A stretch of DNA of 9,215 bases. Origin: Bacillota bacterium. GTDB lineage: Bacteria > Bacillota > Clostridia > Clostridiales > Clostridiaceae. This document shows, one piece after another, positions 5,772 to 9,215 of this stretch. Both the position numbers and the translations under genes were made by a program. The notes beneath the pieces were generated by a model, which was not told where the DNA came from, did not search any database, and worked only from the letters and a program-made list of their open reading frames with translations. Within the stretch, counting starts at the first letter, position 1; every line of letters starts with the position of its first letter. The stretch spans positions 1 to 9,215 of the forward strand of contig JAEXLD010000063.1 of NCBI GenBank assembly GCA_023445445.1, in the 5' to 3' direction.

Positions 5772-7256
5772 ATGGAAGAGAAGAGAGAACAATGGGGTTC
5801 AAAGTTAGGATTTATAATAGCAGCAGTAGGTTCAGCAGTAGGTCTTGGAAACATATGGAGATTTCCTTACATAGCATATTCTAATGGAGGTGGAGCATTT
5901 TTAATTCCTTATTTCTTTGCTATTTTTACAGCAGGAATACCATTATTAATATTAGAATATGGCTTAGGTCATAAATTTAAAGGCTCAACACCACTAGCTA
6001 TAAGAAAGCTAAAAAGAAAGTGGGAATGGCTTGGATGGTGGCCAACAATAAATGCTTTTATAATATTAACATATTACTCAATGATTTTAAGTTGGACAGT
6101 AAATTACTTAGGCTTTAGTTTTAAAAAGTCATGGGGAGCTGATAGCAATGTATTTTTTAATGCTGATTTTTTAAAGCTTACATCATCACCATTTGAGTTT
6201 GGAGGTTATATTTTACCTATATTTATAGGAATTATAGCAGTTTGGCTTATTAATTGGTTAATATGCTATAAAGGAATTAAAGGTGGAATTGAAAAGGCAA
6301 ATAAATTTCTTCTACCTACTCTTGTAGTAATAATGATAATAATTGCAATTAGAGCAGTGAATTTAGAAGGAGCATCAATAGGTCTAAATACTTTATTTAC
6401 ACCAGATTGGTCTAAGGTTATGGATCCAAAGGTTTGGATAGCTGCATATGGACAAGTATTCTTCTCCTTAAGTCTAGCAATGGGAATTATGATGACTTAT
6501 TCAAGTTACTTACCTGAAAAAACTGATATTAATAATAGTGCTTTTATGACTGCCTTTGCAAATTGTGGATTTGAATTTTTAGCAGCTATAGCTGTATTTT
6601 CAATATTAGGTTTTATGGCTAATTATCAAGGGGTTCCTATGAGCGAAGTAGTTTCAAATGGAGTTGGACTTGCTTTTGTAGCTTTCCCAGCTGTATTTAA
6701 TGAAATGGGAGCATTAGGAAATATATTAGGAGTATTATTCTTCCTTTGTTTACTATTTGCTGGATTAACTTCTTCAGTTTCCTTAATAGAAGCAGTTTCA
6801 GCGCCATTTATAGATAAGTTTGGATGGGCTAGAAATAAGGTAGTTACAGTTATTTGTATTATAGGAATTTCAACAGGACTTATTTATGCTTCAGGAGCAG
6901 GATTATATTTCTTAGATATAATAGACAATTTTATAAATAACTATGGAATAGTAGTTGTTGGATTATTAGAAGTATTCTTAATAGGATGGATTTCTAATCC
7001 TGATGTTGTTAGAGAACATACCAATGAGATTTCTTACTTTAGAATAGGTAAGTGGTGGAATGTATGTGTTAAGTTTGTAACACCTGCAATACTAATATTT
7101 ATGTTAGTGCAAAGTTTAATAACTGAAATTAAATCACCATATGGTGGATATCCACTTTCAGCATTATTTGCCTATGGATGGAGCATAATTGGATTTGGAA
7201 TAATACTAGCATTAATCATTAGTAAAAGAAAATGGCAAAATAATTTATTAGATTAA
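5772..7256 (+). CDS. Sodium-coupled amino-acid symporter (NSS family, MetP type)
   Basis: This 494-residue membrane protein of the neurotransmitter:sodium symporter (LeuT-fold) family imports an amino acid with sodium. TM1 carries the unwound sodium/substrate site GSAVGLGNIWRFPY (20-33). TM6 carries FFSLSLAMG (230-238), the second unwound helix. TM8 carries AGLTSSVSL (330-338), where the second sodium site lies in relatives. I count about twelve hydrophobic segments, the last at about 463-484, then a short basic tail. Length is normal and no break is seen. ATG 5772 has AGGGGG seven bases upstream. The small MetS-like gene 23 bases downstream marks it as a MetP-type two-component system, known in Corynebacterium to carry methionine and alanine; the substrate here is inferred from that pairing. 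Confidence 0.92.
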   Translation: MEEKREQWGSKLGFIIAAVGSAVGLGNIWRFPYIAYSNGGGAFLIPYFFAIFTAGIPLLILEYGLGHKFKGSTPLAIRKLKRKWEWLGWWPTINAFIILTYYSMILSWTVNYLGFSFKKSWGADSNVFFNADFLKLTSSPFEFGGYILPIFIGIIAVWLINWLICYKGIKGGIEKANKFLLPTLVVIMIIIAIRAVNLEGASIGLNTLFTPDWSKVMDPKVWIAAYGQVFFSLSLAMGIMMTYSSYLPEKTDINNSAFMTAFANCGFEFLAAIAVFSILGFMANYQGVPMSEVVSNGVGLAFVAFPAVFNEMGALGNILGVLFFLCLLFAGLTSSVSLIEAVSAPFIDKFGWARNKVVTVICIIGISTGLIYASGAGLYFLDIIDNFINNYGIVVVGLLEVFLIGWISNPDVVREHTNEISYFRIGKWWNVCVKFVTPAILIFMLVQSLITEIKSPYGGYPLSALFAYGWSIIGFGIILALIISKRKWQNNLLD

Positions 7257-7279
7257 TAGAAAATAAAGGGGGAATTAAA

Positions 7280-7390
7280 ATGACAGGAGTTGCATTTGGA
7301 TTTTTTCTATTAGGTGCAGTTGTATTATGGGGCGGCTTAGTATTAACACTAGGAATTACAATGTACAATGAAAGAAAAGAAAAAGCTTAA
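7280..7390 (+). CDS. MetS-like small subunit of the NSS transporter
   Basis: This complete 36-residue gene has ATG at 7280 and TAA at 7388-7390, with Shine-Dalgarno AAAGGGGGAA (7265-7274). The product is a single-span membrane peptide: a hydrophobic helix of about residues 4-28 with small residues and G18-G19, then a short charged end, YNERKEKA. This is the pattern of the MetS family, tiny partners needed for activity of MetP-type sodium symporters. Its place right after the symporter and before their shared terminator supports that role. It is too short for usual gene-length cut-offs and easily missed. Confidence 0.85.
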   Translation: MTGVAFGFFLLGAVVLWGGLVLTLGITMYNERKEKA

Positions 7391-7408
7391 CTAATATTAG
7401 ACTATACA

Positions 7409-7439
7409 AAGGAGCTGTGGCAACAGCTCCTTCTTTTTT
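7409..7439 (+). terminator. Rho-independent terminator of the symporter operon
   Basis: AAGGAGCTGT (7409-7418) pairs perfectly with ACAGCTCCTT (7423-7432) around the loop GGCA, followed by C and six T (7434-7439). It begins 18 bases after the small-subunit stop codon. Confidence 0.92.
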
Positions 7440-7462
7440 AGTAATTTTCATATAATTATTAT

Positions 7463-7620
7463 CTATTCATTTATATTAGCTTCTTTAAGAGATATTTTTA
7501 TTAGGAAATTTTCATCATGTCTTTCTAAAACACTACTTAAATCCATAAAATGGGGAATTGATAAAATATGCATAAATTGACAGTAAATATTGCTGATGCT
7601 ATACTTAAAGCCATAATGAG
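7463..7620 (-). pseudogene. Possible 3' remnant of a lost minus-strand gene
   Basis: The minus strand is open from inside the LacI start region to TAG at 7463-7465, and its last 50 or so codons read like a protein end. One stretch (codons from 7546 down) reads MDLSSVLERHDENFLIKI, with ordinary Clostridium codon use. No start or Shine-Dalgarno site fits, and the open frame overlaps the LacI promoter, so a full gene is unlikely. It could be the tail of a decayed gene or pure chance; family unknown. Confidence 0.2.
7577..7605 (+). promoter_or_regulatory. Sigma-A promoter of the LacI-family regulator
   Basis: A perfect -35, TTGACA (7577-7582), and a -10, TATACT (7600-7605), are exactly 17 bases apart. 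TGC directly before the -10 adds an extended -10 element. Transcription would start near 7612, about 30 bases before the ATG. No copy of the downstream TGAATTGTTCA dyad is present here, so autoregulation by that motif is not indicated. Confidence 0.85.
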
Positions 7621-7640
7621 AGAATATGTGGGGGAGTAAT

Positions 7641-8552
7641 ATGTCTACAAAAAGAGTTACCATGAAAGATATTGCTAGAGAAGCTGGAGTTTCAACAGCT
7701 ACTGTTTCATATGTATTAAATTATTCAAAAAAAGAAAATATAAGTCATGAAACAAGGATGCGTATTTTTGAAGTAGCCAATAAGCTAAATTATGTTCCTA
7801 ATATGAATGCAAAATCTTTAGCTAGTAAGAGAAGCTATATGGTTGGAATAATAATTAATATGGAAGCTAAAAATAAGAAAAGTAAGCTATATCAGTATTA
7901 TGATTTATCAAGGGAAATTCAAAGAAAATTAAATACCTTAGGCTATGATGTACTTTTACTTCCAACTAAAGAAATGACAAAGGACGTAGAAATTGGTCAA
8001 AAGCGTTCCCTTGATGCTGTATTTATTGTAGACTTAGATAAAGAAAATTTTAAAGAAATAGCCAGTAGGTTTTTTGTGCCGGCAATATTTTTAGAGGGAT
8101 ATATAGAGGATGATATATTTTGCAAAATTTTAACTGACTATAATTCTGTATTAAAGAAGGCAGAAAAGCTCCTAGGTGAAAATTTCTATGTAGTTATGGA
8201 GGATTATTCAAGTAAAAGAGCTTTTGAAGATATATCTAGAAGAATACCTGAAAAGGATATATTTATTAATAAATATGGTAGTGATTTAAAGAAATTTGTT
8301 GAAGAACGTAAGGATAAAAAAGCTTTAGTAATAGGTGAATTACTAGGGATGCAAGTAGAAAAGTACATAGATAATAATAATATATGCGTAGTTGTAAATT
8401 CTGAAAGAGATCTTATGCTTTTATCAGATACTAAAAGAATTATTGTTAGTAATAGAGAAAAAGCTGAAAAAGCAGTTGAGATTATGGAAAAACTACTTAG
8501 ATTTGATAATCATGGAGATATTAATAACCTTTCATATATAAAGCCAATGTAA
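7641..8552 (+). CDS. LacI-family transcriptional regulator
   Basis: This 303-residue DNA-binding protein has the LacI helix-turn-helix at about 8-27 (MKDIAREAGVSTATVSYVLN) and the hinge helix around 54-63 (NMNAKSLASK), whose L60-A61 normally enters the operator minor groove. A periplasmic-binding-like effector domain follows (YMVGIIINM onward). That domain is somewhat short: the whole protein is about 30 residues below the usual 330-340, with weak similarity to classical sugar-binding positions, so the ligand is unclear. ATG 7641 is preferred over ATG 7626, because the GGGGGAG at 7630-7636 is a Shine-Dalgarno site for the former and would lie inside the coding region of the latter. Neighbouring a sugar permease, it probably represses that operon. 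It ends with its own terminator. Confidence 0.9.
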   Translation: MSTKRVTMKDIAREAGVSTATVSYVLNYSKKENISHETRMRIFEVANKLNYVPNMNAKSLASKRSYMVGIIINMEAKNKKSKLYQYYDLSREIQRKLNTLGYDVLLLPTKEMTKDVEIGQKRSLDAVFIVDLDKENFKEIASRFFVPAIFLEGYIEDDIFCKILTDYNSVLKKAEKLLGENFYVVMEDYSSKRAFEDISRRIPEKDIFINKYGSDLKKFVEERKDKKALVIGELLGMQVEKYIDNNNICVVVNSERDLMLLSDTKRIIVSNREKAEKAVEIMEKLLRFDNHGDINNLSYIKPM

Positions 8553-8573
8553 AAATAAATAAAATTAATAAGT

Positions 8574-8614
8574 AAAATTGTGCAAATATCCAAAAGTACA
8601 ATTTTCTTTTTTTT
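8574..8614 (+). terminator. Rho-independent terminator of the LacI-family gene
   Basis: AAAATTGTGC (8574-8583) pairs with GTACAATTTT (8596-8605), with one G-U pair, around a 12-base loop, followed by C and eight T (8607-8614). The stem is AT-rich but the U-tract is strong. It implies the downstream permease is transcribed from its own promoter. Confidence 0.8.
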
Positions 8615-8746
8615 ATATTAATAAAAATTTAAGTAATTAACAAAAGAATAATAGACTTTGAAAACCTTTAGGAATTCCAATTAAGGAACCTTAATTTTTA
8701 GTTAATAAAAAAAATTAAGTACTTTTTAATAAAACTTAAAAATTAG
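8615..8746 (+). other. AT-rich intergenic stretch with nested dyads
   Basis: No gene is seen. The palindrome GGAATTCC (8671-8678) is immediately followed by AATTAAGGAACCTTAATT (8679-8696), which has 8-bp arms around AA. Downstream, runs of A and T can fold back (for example TTAATTTTT at 8691-8699 with the A-run and TTAA at about 8712-8717), giving a curved or upstream-element-like AT tract ahead of the permease promoter. Confidence 0.4.
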
Positions 8747-8757
8747 TGAATTGTTCA
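8747..8757 (+). promoter_or_regulatory. Candidate upstream operator TGAATTGTTCA
   Basis: This 11-base dyad (arms TGAA and TTCA around three bases) is identical to 8799-8809. It lies 35 bases before the -35 hexamer. The two start 52 bases apart, close to five helical turns, so both sites face the same side of the DNA and could be bridged by a looping regulator. Confidence 0.55.
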
Positions 8758-8791
8758 ATATTCTAAATATTAAAATATGCAAATAAAATCG

Positions 8792-8820
8792 TTGATATTG
8801 AATTGTTCATGTACTATAAT
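8792..8820 (+). promoter_or_regulatory. Sigma-A promoter of the sugar-transport operon
   Basis: TTGATA (8792-8797) and a perfect TATAAT (8815-8820) are separated by exactly 17 bases. Transcription would start near 8827, leaving a leader of about 80 bases before the permease ATG. The second TGAATTGTTCA dyad lies wholly in the spacer. Confidence 0.85.
8799..8809 (+). promoter_or_regulatory. Candidate promoter-spacer operator TGAATTGTTCA
   Basis: The perfect second copy of the dyad lies between the -35 and -10, the classical position for a repressor that blocks RNA polymerase. The adjacent LacI-family regulator is the natural candidate. One caution is that LacI-family operators usually have a central CG, which this site lacks. 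Confidence 0.55.
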
Positions 8821-8906
8821 TTCAGTAGGTTAAGCGTATAAGTAAAATGTTAATCTATTTAAACAAAAGATGTTTTTAATTATATTATTTGGAAAGGAAG
8901 GTTTGG

Positions 8907-9215
8907 ATGAAAAGGAAAAAATCATTAATATTATCAATTTTTTTCTGGGGAAGTGGTCAGTTTTTCATTTGCAAGCAAAGATTAAAAGGACTTATACTTT
9001 TTACTTTACAATTAGTGATGATATCTATGGAATTGTTAAATGGATATTGGATTGAATATTTTGCAGGCTATGTAAATGATTTCTCAATTAGGCTTCATGG
9101 AGGATTCTTTACCAAAGGGTTTTGGGGCCTAGTAACCTTAGGAGAAAAGGCAGGAGGGAAGTACGGAGATCATTCTACTATGCTTGTTATAAATGGAATG
9201 ATTGCTATATTTACT
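8907..9215 (+). CDS. MalF-type sugar ABC transporter permease, N-terminal part
   Basis: The gene runs off the window; 103 codons are present from ATG 8907, preceded by the Shine-Dalgarno AAGGAAGG (8894-8901). The N-terminus is basic (MKRKKS), then comes FWGSGQFFICKQRLKGLILF leading into a first membrane helix of about residues 25-45. A soluble-looking part contains KGFWGLVTLG (about 72-81) and the GDHS motif (about 88-91), before a second hydrophobic stretch (MLVINGMIAIF) cut by the window end. This extended N-terminus is typical of Firmicute MalF-like permeases for maltodextrin or galacto-oligosaccharide uptake. The other permease, binding protein and ATPase would be expected downstream. The exact sugar cannot be told from this fragment. 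Confidence 0.82.
   Translation, partial: MKRKKSLILSIFFWGSGQFFICKQRLKGLILFTLQLVMISMELLNGYWIEYFAGYVNDFSIRLHGGFFTKGFWGLVTLGEKAGGKYGDHSTMLVINGMIAIFT

Noticed and set aside
7626..7640. ATG at 7626 as start of the LacI-family gene
   Set aside because: It would add MWGSN encoded by the Shine-Dalgarno itself and lacks its own ribosome site; ATG 7641 fits the family start.
8870..9055. 61-codon open frame overlapping the permease start
   Set aside because: It is out of frame with the permease, contains the permease Shine-Dalgarno site and has no good one itself; it is a shadow frame.

Overview
The window is very AT-rich (repeated runs of A/T between genes, codons ending in A or T throughout) with strong G-rich Shine-Dalgarno sites, sigma-A promoters and compact hairpin-plus-U-tract terminators. 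Together with the gene families this points to a Clostridium, most likely a C. perfringens-type genome; the species is an inference. No phage, transposase, CRISPR or RNA gene was recognised.

Layout. (1) 33-185: a complete 50-residue four-cysteine zinc-ribbon protein with its own terminator (199-231). (2) 247-910: a GNAT acetyltransferase gene on the minus strand, the only clear minus-strand gene. It is bracketed by two same-direction copies of a 29/30-bp G+C-cored repeat. (3) 925-5498: an extended -10 promoter, then a three-gene operon. Its genes are a SWIM-zinc-finger SNF2/RapA-type ATPase with a strange Asn/Ile/Ser-rich linker, a DUF488 protein that lacks a Shine-Dalgarno site, and a TTG-initiated 2H phosphoesterase (2'-5' RNA ligase family). 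A strong terminator closes the operon. (4) 5499-7439: an AT-rich control region with repeated dyads, then a neurotransmitter:sodium symporter of the MetP type, a 36-residue MetS-like partner missed by normal length cut-offs, and a terminator. (5) 7577-9215: a near-consensus promoter and a LacI-family regulator with its terminator. A control region follows with a TTGATA-N17-TATAAT promoter and two perfect 11-bp dyads 52 bp apart, one between the -35 and -10. The window ends inside a MalF-type sugar ABC transporter permease.

How the genes fit together. The LacI regulator next to a sugar permease suggests local substrate-responsive control of a sugar-uptake operon, probably for a maltodextrin- or galacto-oligosaccharide-like substrate. 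The symporter and its tiny partner form a two-component sodium-coupled amino-acid importer. The SNF2/DUF488/2H operon combines a DNA translocase, a conserved unknown and a predicted RNA or cyclic-phosphate-ester hydrolase. Its joint role is unknown and it is the best candidate here for an undescribed functional unit, although SWIM-SNF2 proteins are common chromosomal genes in Firmicutes.
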